From assembly GCA_964539805.1 (NCBI GenBank), contig CAZIKN010000014.1, forward strand, positions 1-64,000: a DNA stretch of 64,000 nt, written 5' to 3'. Shown here piece after piece: positions 32,672 through 40,384 of the stretch (the stretch's first letter is position 1; every line of letters starts with the position of its first letter). This DNA is from M3007 sp964539805 (GTDB lineage: Bacteria; Bacteroidota; Bacteroidia; Chitinophagales; Saprospiraceae). The notes below the pieces were generated by a model, which was not told the DNA's origin, made no database searches, and was given only the letters and a program-made list of their open reading frames with translations. Both the position numbers and the translations under genes were made by a program.

Positions 32672-35554
32672 CTATTCCACCCTTATCTCATCCGCAAAAA
32701 GCCAGCAGGCATAACCCTGGCCTTTGTGGCCTTCCGGGCATTTCAGCATGGAGTTGCCCGTTACACGCACATAACGCGCTTTGGTTTTGGCAAATGACAC
32801 CGCAAAGTCTTGTTGCCATATTCCCTTGTCCTGTGGTGTTTTGTCGGGGCGGGCGGCGGTGCCAAGAGACCTGAAGTTTTTGCCGTCCAGGGAAATTTCC
32901 ACCTGTACCTGGGTTGGGAAGAAAATCCAGGCATTTTCATCCTGCAAAAAACCTGTGCTGACCTGCTTAATGTCCTGTGCCTTGCCAAGGTCAATGACCA
33001 CATCAAAATGCTGCCCCTCAAAACCCTGCCAGTCGCCGGTGCGAAAATCGGCAGCACTTCCGCGAAGGCCGTTGATGAGTGCGTCATCACCGCCCCCCGT
33101 GTATTGGGTCGAGTAAGTACAATTGTAGCGTTCTACGCGCCGGCCATCGGGTATTTTGAAAAAATAGGCCGTTTCCACGGCGCTGGCCTGGCCATCCGCA
33201 ACGGCCTGGAAGATCAATTGGGTGCTTTCCTTGATTTTTATAGGGCCTTTATAGGGCGAATCAGCTAATGAGGCTCCATTGGGTGTAGTGCAGTAAATGG
33301 TGGCATTGGGCCGCAAGGAGGCCAAAGTTATGACTTGTTCGCCCCGGAACACGCGTTCGCCTTTTTGGACAAAAGGCATGGGGGTTAAGGGCCAGGCAGC
33401 AGGGGATATGTTAGTGCCAGGGCGAGCGGGGTTTGCCTTTTCGCTCATCACAAAATGAAGCGTTCCGCCCTGTGCAAGGTCGCTGTGGGTAATTTCCCGT
33501 TGTGCCAATGCTTTGCCCTGTAATTGCGCTTCTTTGACATAAAGTGCTGATTGTGAATTGTTTGGCGCGGTAATGATAAAATCTTTCCCGTTTTCCAAAT
33601 GAATTGTCGCCCGTGTGAACAAGGGCGTGCCAAGAGTGTAAACGGGACTGCCCGGCGTTACGGGATAAAACCCGAGGGCCGAGAGTACATACCAGGCTGA
33701 CATCTGGCCACAGTCTTCATTGCCGCAGAGGCCATCAGGCTTATCCTGGTACATTTCAGACATGATTTGGCGGATCAGTCGGGCTGTTTCGTCTGGTCTG
33801 CCGCAATAATTATACAGGTAGGCAATATGGTGGCTTGGCTCATTGCCATGTACATATTGCCCGATCAGCCCCGTGATGTCGGCTTGGTTGCGCCCGCTTG
33901 TTTCGGTTTTTGCCGAAAAAATGGCATCCAAACGGGCGCTCAAATCCCAGGCCCCCAAGTAGCGCAAGGCATCCAGCCCTTGCGGGGCAGAAAAGGCATA
34001 CTGCCAGGCATTGGCTTCCGTGAAATGAAAGTTTACTTCATAGGGATTGAAAGGTTTTTGCCAGCTGGCATTGCTTTTGGCGCGAAAAAAGCCCGTTTCG
34101 GGGTCATAAATATTGAAAAAATTCATAGCGCGGCGGCGGTATTGCGCCGCTATGTCGTTTTTGCCCATTCGCTCGGCCATTTGGGCAATACACCAGTCAT
34201 CATAGGCGTATTCAAGGGTTTTGGATACGGATTCCGATTCCTTGTCGGCGGGGATGTAGCCCAGTTCCTTGTACCATTTTAAGCCAAAAAGATCGGTATT
34301 GGCGCTTTTAATCATGGCTTCAAGGGCCAGGTCGGCATCAAAGTCCCTAATGCCCTTTAAATAGGCGTCAGCGATGACTGGAATGGCATGGTTGCCAATC
34401 ATACAGTCTGTTTCATTGTTGGCCAGTTCCCACACGGGCAGCCTGCCGAAAGCCTTGTAATGATCCAAAAAGGTTTGGATAAAACCTTTTGTGCGGGTTG
34501 GTTCAAGGATGGTGTACAGCGGGTTGCAGGCCCGATAGGTGTCCCAAAGCGAAAAAACGGTATAGGAGCCAAAGCCTCCATTACCTGGAGCCATTTTTTC
34601 ATTGGGGACGATCATGGTATGGTACAGGGCCGTGTAAAAATTGGTTTTTTCAGCTTCTGAGCCTCCCTCTACTTCTATTTTGGACAATTGGCGCTGCCAT
34701 TTCTCTTGGGTTTCGGCCTTTATTTTGTCAAAATCATAATGCGGGCATTCATTCTCCAGGTTTTTGGCGGCCTCTTCCATGCTGCTGAAAGAGATGCCAA
34801 CAGAGGCTACCACCGGGCCGCTGTTGCCAAAATCAAAAATGCCCACAATGGATGTGCTGTTTACTTTGGGCGCTGCCTCGCGCGGATTTTTGGCCATATC
34901 CAACACGATACTACTGGAAAAGGGTCTTGAGAAACGCGCAACAAAATAGACCTTTTGTTCTTTCGCCCAGGCTTTGCTGATCCGATAGCCCGCTATTTCG
35001 CGGCTGCTTACAATTTCCATCTGTGACTCCAGCACCTCATCCCGATGGCGCAGATCAACCAGAATGCTTCCCTTGGTGCGGTTGGGTGGAAAGGTGTAGC
35101 GGTGTACCCCCACGCGCTCTGTTGCCGTCAGTTCACAGTTTATCCTGCTTTTATCCAAGAATACCTGATAATAGCCTGCCTGTGCCTGTTCCTTGTTTTT
35201 CTGGAAGGTGGAGGCATATTCCTCTGGTTCGAGCCGTGCCCCGCCAACAAAAGGCATGAACAATATGTCGCAGTAATCAGCAACCCCCGTTCCGCTCAAG
35301 TGGGTGTGTGAAAAGCCATACAGGATGGAATCAGTGTAATGATAGCCCGAGCAGCCATCCCAGTCCAGCATATTGATGCGGGTATCAGGGCTGAGCTGTA
35401 CCAGGCCAAAAGGCGCTGTTGCACCCGGGTAGGTGTGCCCATGCCCACCTGTGCCAATGAAGGGGTTGACGTATTGGAGGGGAGATCTCAGGGCTTGCGC
35501 AGATAAGACTTGCACGACCATCAGGCAAAAGAGAACAGACATGATTCGGCTCAT
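32672..35554 (-). CDS. GH92 family exo-alpha-mannosidase, secreted
   Basis: 960 residues from ATG 35554, which overlaps the stop of the upstream gene as ATGA; a second ATG lies 4 codons in. Signal peptide (MSVLFCLMVVQVLSAQ) is followed by the strict GH92 start YVNPFIGTGGHGHTYPGATAPFG and DWDGCSGYHY, GFSHTHLSGTG. The catalytic (alpha/alpha)6 domain includes YTVFSLWDTYRACNPLYTI, LPVWELANNETDCMIGNHA, YDDWCIAQMAERMG and CGNEDCGQMSAWYVLSALGFYPVTPG. After residue about 730 come a chitobiase-like C-terminal domain (ATIYCTTPNGASLADSPYKG) and an F5/8-type carbohydrate-binding domain ending GYACWLFADEIRVE. It removes terminal alpha-mannose from glycans. Confidence 0.95.
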   Translation of the reverse strand: MSRIMSVLFCLMVVQVLSAQALRSPLQYVNPFIGTGGHGHTYPGATAPFGLVQLSPDTRINMLDWDGCSGYHYTDSILYGFSHTHLSGTGVADYCDILFMPFVGGARLEPEEYASTFQKNKEQAQAGYYQVFLDKSRINCELTATERVGVHRYTFPPNRTKGSILVDLRHRDEVLESQMEIVSSREIAGYRISKAWAKEQKVYFVARFSRPFSSSIVLDMAKNPREAAPKVNSTSIVGIFDFGNSGPVVASVGISFSSMEEAAKNLENECPHYDFDKIKAETQEKWQRQLSKIEVEGGSEAEKTNFYTALYHTMIVPNEKMAPGNGGFGSYTVFSLWDTYRACNPLYTILEPTRTKGFIQTFLDHYKAFGRLPVWELANNETDCMIGNHAIPVIADAYLKGIRDFDADLALEAMIKSANTDLFGLKWYKELGYIPADKESESVSKTLEYAYDDWCIAQMAERMGKNDIAAQYRRRAMNFFNIYDPETGFFRAKSNASWQKPFNPYEVNFHFTEANAWQYAFSAPQGLDALRYLGAWDLSARLDAIFSAKTETSGRNQADITGLIGQYVHGNEPSHHIAYLYNYCGRPDETARLIRQIMSEMYQDKPDGLCGNEDCGQMSAWYVLSALGFYPVTPGSPVYTLGTPLFTRATIHLENGKDFIITAPNNSQSALYVKEAQLQGKALAQREITHSDLAQGGTLHFVMSEKANPARPGTNISPAAWPLTPMPFVQKGERVFRGEQVITLASLRPNATIYCTTPNGASLADSPYKGPIKIKESTQLIFQAVADGQASAVETAYFFKIPDGRRVERYNCTYSTQYTGGGDDALINGLRGSAADFRTGDWQGFEGQHFDVVIDLGKAQDIKQVSTGFLQDENAWIFFPTQVQVEISLDGKNFRSLGTAARPDKTPQDKGIWQQDFAVSFAKTKARYVRVTGNSMLKCPEGHKGQGYACWLFADEIRVE

Positions 35555-36288
35555 AAGGACCAGATTTTTACTACGGCAAATGCCGCAATTACGAACACAA
35601 CAATATAGATTGCGTAGGCTAAAAGCACCACTATTAGCGACTTGAGTGCTCTGTGCAGCCAATTGGTTTCCTGGGAGAATACCATAAATTGGAAAATTAC
35701 AACAAGTAAAATGGAAAAAGCATTAAACGAAACAACATAGCTGTAATGCCGCAAAACAGGGAAAAAAAGCAGCCCTATAAGGTTCATATTGCATACGATA
35801 AATGCCTGGATATAAATGTTTTCTATAAGATTATACCTTGTATTGATCCTGAAAAACTGGTTGGACCAAAATGCAAGGGGCAGGACCATTAGCGCTTCAA
35901 AATATTTTGACCAATCCCGAAAAATGCTAACGACAGTTTTGCCAATTTTATAGCCTAAGGAATAGGCATTCCCCTCCAAGGGCTTTGCATCAACGGTTAT
36001 GGGTACTTTGTAGGCAATTTCAGCATAAGCCACAATGCCACATATAAACAACAAAAAAACGATAGGATTAAAATAGCCGACCCGCTTGCCGGCGATATAA
36101 TCCAGGATCAACGATGGCTTCCAGATCGTCTGAATGTTTTTTAAAACGCCCTTGTCCAAATGAAGGAGTACATGTTGCAGATCGTGGGTAATCTGGTGCA
36201 GGGTAAGTCTTTGGGTAGCGGCTTTTTGGCCGCACTCGGGGCAAAACTTGCCCTCATATTGGTGGTTGCAATTTAAACAGCTGTTCAT
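35551..36288 (-). CDS. DUF3667-type zinc-ribbon membrane protein (paralog)
   Basis: 245 residues from ATG 36288, where the zinc ribbon MNSCLNCNHQYEGKFCPECGQK begins; the longer frame adds 30 unlikely residues. CxxC pairs at residues 4-7 and 16-19 are followed by TLHQITHDLQHVLLHLDKGVLKNI and YIAGKRVGYFNPIVFLLFICGIVAYAEI, the DUF3667 signature, then three or more membrane helices. It is a shorter relative of the protein at 14941-16026. The stop overlaps the GH92 start by ATGA, so both are translated together, although a functional link to mannosidase activity is not evident. Confidence 0.72.
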   Translation of the reverse strand: MNSCLNCNHQYEGKFCPECGQKAATQRLTLHQITHDLQHVLLHLDKGVLKNIQTIWKPSLILDYIAGKRVGYFNPIVFLLFICGIVAYAEIAYKVPITVDAKPLEGNAYSLGYKIGKTVVSIFRDWSKYFEALMVLPLAFWSNQFFRINTRYNLIENIYIQAFIVCNMNLIGLLFFPVLRHYSYVVSFNAFSILLVVIFQFMVFSQETNWLHRALKSLIVVLLAYAIYIVVFVIAAFAVVKIWSL

Positions 36289-36645
36289 GTCGCGCCAAAG
36301 GTAGGGGATGTTGTTCCACAAAAAAGAATCCCTCTGCCCATTACAGCGAGGGATTCTAACCCAAACAAATAAACACAAAAACTACTTGAGTGCAATGTTA
36401 AGGGATATTTTTTTTAACTTGCAAATGTTTTGGTGGTTTTTTTGACTGTTTTTTTGATATTTTTTTGAAACGGCGGGTTTTTGCCAAATATAGGCGGGTT
36501 TTATTGGTGTTTTTGCCAAATAAGATTAAGTATAAAAAAATTATGTTTTCCATCTGTTTTCGTAACTTGCTGAATATTCGTACGTTTACGCATTGATTCC
36601 GATGCGTTCGGAATATTGAACCCTCTCACCATACATTTCACTATT
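36289..36645. other. Divergent intergenic region with phased T-tracts
   Basis: No gene is seen. Three tracts of seven T followed by GA begin at 36437, 36449 and 36460, i.e. about one helical turn apart, which predicts curved DNA. Next to them TTTTTGCCAAATA occurs twice (36478-36490, 36510-36522) together with two GGCGGGTTT words. The region must hold promoters for the leftward DUF3667-GH92 pair and the rightward M48 gene, but no exact TAnnTTTG match is convincing. Confidence 0.5.
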
Positions 36646-37470
36646 ATGTTGAAAAAAAGTTTGTTACTGCTTGCACTGGCCACTATTGTATGGGCATGTA
36701 GCAAGAATGCATTTACAGGTCGTAAAAGCCTGAATCTCATCCCGGTACCAACACTCAACCAGATGAGTTTTACGGAATACCGCTCTTTTCTCTCACAGAA
36801 CAAAACGGTAGCCTCGGGCAGCAATGTTGAGCTGGTTAAGCGGGTAGGCAATGATATTCGCTTAGCCACGGAGGTCTATTACCGCTCCAAAGGCAAGGGG
36901 GGCGAGCTTAAGGATTTTGCCTGGGAATTCAATGTTGTGGAGGATCCCACCGTCAATGCCTTTTGTATGCCAGGTGGCAAGGTTGTGGTTTATACAGGTA
37001 TCCTTAAAGTGACCCAAAATGAAGATGCCCTTGCGGTGGTAATGGGCCATGAGATAGCCCACGCCCTTTCACATCATGGCAATGAGCGTATGAGCCAGGG
37101 CTTAGTAGCTCAATTGGGCCTGACTTCTCTGGATCTCGCACTGCAACAAAAACCTGCCGCCACGCGAAGCTTGCTGATGACGGCTGCGGGTGCCGGTGCG
37201 CAAGTGGGCGTCATGCTGCCATTTAGCCGCAAACACGAATCAGAAGCCGATGAAATTGGGCTTTACCTGATGGCTATGGCTGGTTACAACCCTGCCGAGG
37301 CAGCTCCTTTTTGGCAACGTATGAACGCAGGTGCCGGTGGTCGTACACCAGAGTTCATGAGCACGCACCCGGACCCCGCCAAACGCAGTGAAAAACTGAA
37401 GTCTTTGGTGCCCAAGGCCCGTGCTTATGCCCAAAAATATCCGGTACCTGGTAGTTCAAAACGGAAATAA
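36646..37470 (+). CDS. M48 family zinc metalloprotease, lipoprotein
   Basis: 274 residues from ATG 36646 (a TTG 30 bases upstream is in frame). Lipoprotein signal KKSLLLLALATIVWAC with Cys18. The M48 domain has the propeller-like start NPVPTLN-type region (SLNLIPVPTLNQM), NAFCMPGGKVVVYTGILKV, the zinc motif HEIAH at 135-139, and HESEADEIGLYLMAMAGY with the third ligand glutamate. Similar to LoiP/BepA-type periplasmic proteases that look after outer-membrane protein quality. It is monocistronic; a perfect 70-bp palindrome follows its stop and may end transcription. Confidence 0.9.
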   Translation: MLKKSLLLLALATIVWACSKNAFTGRKSLNLIPVPTLNQMSFTEYRSFLSQNKTVASGSNVELVKRVGNDIRLATEVYYRSKGKGGELKDFAWEFNVVEDPTVNAFCMPGGKVVVYTGILKVTQNEDALAVVMGHEIAHALSHHGNERMSQGLVAQLGLTSLDLALQQKPAATRSLLMTAAGAGAQVGVMLPFSRKHESEADEIGLYLMAMAGYNPAEAAPFWQRMNAGAGGRTPEFMSTHPDPAKRSEKLKSLVPKARAYAQKYPVPGSSKRK

Positions 37471-37518
37471 ACCTTTATGATGTTGTATCATAAGTCAAAA
37501 ATAGAGACATGCTCTAAA

Positions 37519-37588
37519 GAATAAAATTCCGTTTTTTACTCATACGATGACTCGAGTCATCGTATGAGTAAAAAACGGAATTTTATTC
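37519..37588. repeat. Perfect 70-bp palindrome
   Basis: Bases 37519-37553 are the exact reverse complement of 37554-37588, with no spacer; the centre is CTCGAG (37551-37556). It is flanked by another inverted pair, TGTATCATAAG (37484-37494) and CTTATGATACA (37610-37620), and a near-palindrome TAGAGACATGCTCTA (37502-37516). It sits between the M48 protease and the TrpR-like gene and could serve as a terminator for the former, although its perfection and length are unusual. Confidence 0.9.
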
Positions 37589-37640
37589 CGCCTGCTTATG
37601 CCTTTGATACTTATGATACAGCCTCATCAAACCTTATTAC

Positions 37641-37901
37641 ATGCTCTATCGCTTATTCCAATCCGTAAAATCAGAAGCCGAGTTCAACGAACTTATTGAA
37701 CTCATGTTTACAGAACACGAACGCGAACTTATGCTGGAACGCTGGCGCATTTTTGATGCCCTGGATCGCGGTTTGACCCAGCGTGAAGTGTCCAAGGATG
37801 TCCCGTGCAGCATCGTGACCGCCACGCGCGGCGCCAAAGTGTATCGCGACAATAAAAGTCGGGTACAACGTTTTTTGGAAATATACCGCCGAAAAACATA
37901 G
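37641..37901 (+). CDS. TrpR-like DNA-binding protein (YerC/YecD type)
   Basis: 86 residues. SEAEFNELIELMFTEHERELMLERWRIFDALDRGLTQREVSKDVPCSIVTATRGAKVY matches the Trp-repressor-like family, with the helix-turn-helix from LTQREVSKDVPCSIVTATRG. The length equals that of the YerC/YecD group, whose ligands are mostly unknown, rather than enteric TrpR (about 108 residues). No tryptophan genes are nearby. It starts 20 bases after the palindrome-containing intergenic element, so that element could be its operator region. Confidence 0.85.
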   Translation: MLYRLFQSVKSEAEFNELIELMFTEHERELMLERWRIFDALDRGLTQREVSKDVPCSIVTATRGAKVYRDNKSRVQRFLEIYRRKT

Positions 37902-37946
37902 GGGAATGTGATAATTTATTCAATGTGAACTCAACGAAGCGTTTTT

Positions 37947-38744
37947 ATGCTGTGCAAGATCAAAGTAGCCTTTTTTACCATAATGTTCTTGTTGTGTTCT
38001 GCGATTGCAGCGTTTTCACAAGAAAACAACAATCTTGAAGCGCCTTCAGATACCTTGCAAGAAATGGCCGGATCAGGTACTGCACCATCTGATCAGCAGC
38101 CACTGTCTTCCAACATTGAATACGCAGAGCCGGTACCGCTGAGGGCCATAGATGCCCAAAAATGGACCGATGCTGCCCAAAACTTAGATTACAGCAAGGA
38201 TGTTGCTGAAGAGAAAAAAAACGAAGAAAAAGCACCTTTACCCCCTTCCTCCCAACCTTCAGACCAAAATAGTGGCACAAACATCAACTGGAGCGGATTA
38301 GGGCAAATTGTACAAGTCATTATCATATTCCTGGCATTATTGGGCATTGGCTATGCTATATTCCGGATGCTGCAACAGCCTCAAAACAAACGAATTGCCT
38401 CTGATGGCACCGAAATCACCGCTGACAATGTGGACCAATACCTGCACGAAACGGCCTTGGATCGTTTTTTGAAAGATGCCTTGGCCCAACAGAACTACGC
38501 TTTGGCCATAAGGCTTTATTACTTGCAGATTATCAAGGGTTTATCTGAGAAAAAAGCCATACATTGGTCAAAAGAAAAAACCAATCGGGATTATCAGCGC
38601 GAAATGCGCAATCATCATTTGGCCGATGCCTTTCGTTGGGCTACCCGCAGTTTTGAGCAGGCCTGGTATGGCAATGAGGGATTGAGCGTGGCCCAATATC
38701 GGGCCATGGAGGCCCAATTTAAGGCCCTGTTAAGCCAAATATAG
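37947..38744 (+). CDS. DUF4129-containing membrane protein
   Basis: 265 residues. Signal peptide (FFTIMFLLCSAIAAFSQ), a disordered Pro/Ser/Glu-rich periplasmic stretch, one helix (LGQIVQVIIIFLALLGIGYAIF, about residues 117-138), then a cytoplasmic DUF4129 domain: HETALDRFLKDALAQQNYALAIRLYYLQIIKGLSEKKAI, WSKEKTNRDYQREM and FRWATRSFEQAWYGN. In many Bacteroidota the family is found with MoxR, DUF58, BatA/BatD genes; only unlinked DUF58 and DUF4350 genes occur in this window. The role is unknown but probably in envelope complexes. A dispersed word GGGAATGTGATAATTT lies just upstream (37902-37917). Confidence 0.78.
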   Translation: MLCKIKVAFFTIMFLLCSAIAAFSQENNNLEAPSDTLQEMAGSGTAPSDQQPLSSNIEYAEPVPLRAIDAQKWTDAAQNLDYSKDVAEEKKNEEKAPLPPSSQPSDQNSGTNINWSGLGQIVQVIIIFLALLGIGYAIFRMLQQPQNKRIASDGTEITADNVDQYLHETALDRFLKDALAQQNYALAIRLYYLQIIKGLSEKKAIHWSKEKTNRDYQREMRNHHLADAFRWATRSFEQAWYGNEGLSVAQYRAMEAQFKALLSQI

Positions 38745-38794
38745 CCAATACAAAGTGTTTTGCCCATCAGGCGTTGTCAACCCTCATCAACCAT

Positions 38795-40339
38795 TCAATG
38801 CTTGATGATCCTCATCTGTCCATTATTGTCCCGCCCTAAAAACTTCAACAGATAAGGCCCGGCCTGTAAATGCTGCAAGCCGTCAAGGGTAAAGGTTTTT
38901 TGGTTAGAAATATTTTTTTGAACAATCATTTTTCCTTGAAAATCAAACATTTGTAGCATATCATACGGGTTTTCTGCTGCAAAAAAGATGTCTAAGTGAT
39001 CGCTAAAAACAGTTGGTGATACCTTGGCCTGGAGCAAGCTCAGGCTTGATGAAGCATTGGCAAGTGGTTCAAGGGCAACATGGAGTTCCGTAACTTCTCC
39101 GGCGGACAATGGTACATTGCTTATCCTTTTAGGTTTGTAGCCTGACTTGTTTACCACCACATCATAGGCACCGGTTCCTAAAAGGCCCGTTTTGTAGCGG
39201 CCAAAGGTGTTTGAACTGTCTTGGCCTATGCTATCTTGTATGGCAATGTATGCCCTGCTCAAGGGCAATCCTGTGACGGCATCACTTATTGTGCCTTCTA
39301 AGTAAGAGGCGCGCTGGTAGGATGGCTTGAACACAAAAAGGCCTTCCTGCTTGGCTGTTGCAAACACAATACCTGATGGCAGATAGGGATCAGCATCCCA
39401 GACAAGAGAGTTGCCCATGACATACCAGGCGGTTTCGATCAGGTTGTCCGGGCGATGGGCATCCACGATGGTCAATTGGCCGCCATAGGACGGGTTGACC
39501 AAAAAATTGCCTAAAACACGCACATTATGGACTTCAAAATCAGGCTTTTGGCTGGGAAAATACTGGTCAAGCAAACGGATATTGGCCAGATCGCTTACGT
39601 CAAACGAGGCGAGTGGGGCCTTGGGTATTTCGTCGGCAGCAAAAAGGGTGCGGCCATCAGGCGAGAGTTCGGTGTTGTGGTTGAATTTTGCCGGGGTAGG
39701 TTGGGCTATGATAAATTGAGGGTCACGCCGGTCTCTAATGTCCACCACGGCAAAGCCGTCGCCCAGTTCACTGGTCCAGAGGGTATCGCCGCGAATAAAG
39801 CCATCATGGCAATAGCGCAGGGAATATCGGCCTGTTATTTTGGGTGTCCAGGGATCGGAAAGATCAGCGATGACACAGCCACTTGTTATGTTGCCGCCAC
39901 CAAAGATATAGAGATAGCCATCCACGGCCTGCACGGTATGGCTGCGCCGCACTTTGCCTTCAAAGGCACCGTTGCCAAACCAGTTTTTCCAATAAATGGT
40001 ATCGGGAAGATGCCGCAGGTCAACAATGGTAATACCGCTGCTATCGGCCTCGGAACCTACATAAGCGAAGCCGCCCCATGTGCGCACTTCGCGCCAGTTG
40101 TTGGGTTTGCCGGGCACGACAAAACGCTCTTTGGGTTGGGTTGGGTCTTGTAAATCTACGATGCTCATTCCCTGGCTATGTCCTATCAGTGCCCATTCGC
40201 CGCCGCTGCTGTCCACATGGTGTTTGCAGCCCGCAAGGGTTCGGCCATCGAAGGACAAATACCCGATCTTTTCGAGGTTAAGCTGTGCGGGCAACACGAG
40301 CGGTGCAAGGCATAAGCAGAAAAAAAGCAATTGACGCAT
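38795..40339 (-). CDS. Choice-of-anchor B family protein with T9SS sorting domain
   Basis: 514 residues from ATG 40339. Signal peptide (MRQLLFFCLCLAPLVLPAQ); then LVIVD-type beta-propeller repeats: GEWALIGHSQGMSIVDLQDP, FAYVGSEADSSGITIVDLRH, YLYIFGGGNITSGCVIADLS, GDGFAVVDIRDRRDP, LTIVDAHRPDN. This order defines the choice-of-anchor B family. A carboxypeptidase-regulatory-like beta-sandwich (YLEGTISDAVTGLPLSRAYI) and a C-terminal type A sorting domain (LLQAKVSPTVFSDHLDIFF ... QAGPYLLKFLGRDNNG) follow. It is expected on the cell surface; ligand unknown. Confidence 0.88.
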   Translation of the reverse strand: MRQLLFFCLCLAPLVLPAQLNLEKIGYLSFDGRTLAGCKHHVDSSGGEWALIGHSQGMSIVDLQDPTQPKERFVVPGKPNNWREVRTWGGFAYVGSEADSSGITIVDLRHLPDTIYWKNWFGNGAFEGKVRRSHTVQAVDGYLYIFGGGNITSGCVIADLSDPWTPKITGRYSLRYCHDGFIRGDTLWTSELGDGFAVVDIRDRRDPQFIIAQPTPAKFNHNTELSPDGRTLFAADEIPKAPLASFDVSDLANIRLLDQYFPSQKPDFEVHNVRVLGNFLVNPSYGGQLTIVDAHRPDNLIETAWYVMGNSLVWDADPYLPSGIVFATAKQEGLFVFKPSYQRASYLEGTISDAVTGLPLSRAYIAIQDSIGQDSSNTFGRYKTGLLGTGAYDVVVNKSGYKPKRISNVPLSAGEVTELHVALEPLANASSSLSLLQAKVSPTVFSDHLDIFFAAENPYDMLQMFDFQGKMIVQKNISNQKTFTLDGLQHLQAGPYLLKFLGRDNNGQMRIIKH

Positions 40340-40384
40340 TATCATATCAGGCAAATTATCACATTCCCTAAATCATCACCTTCC

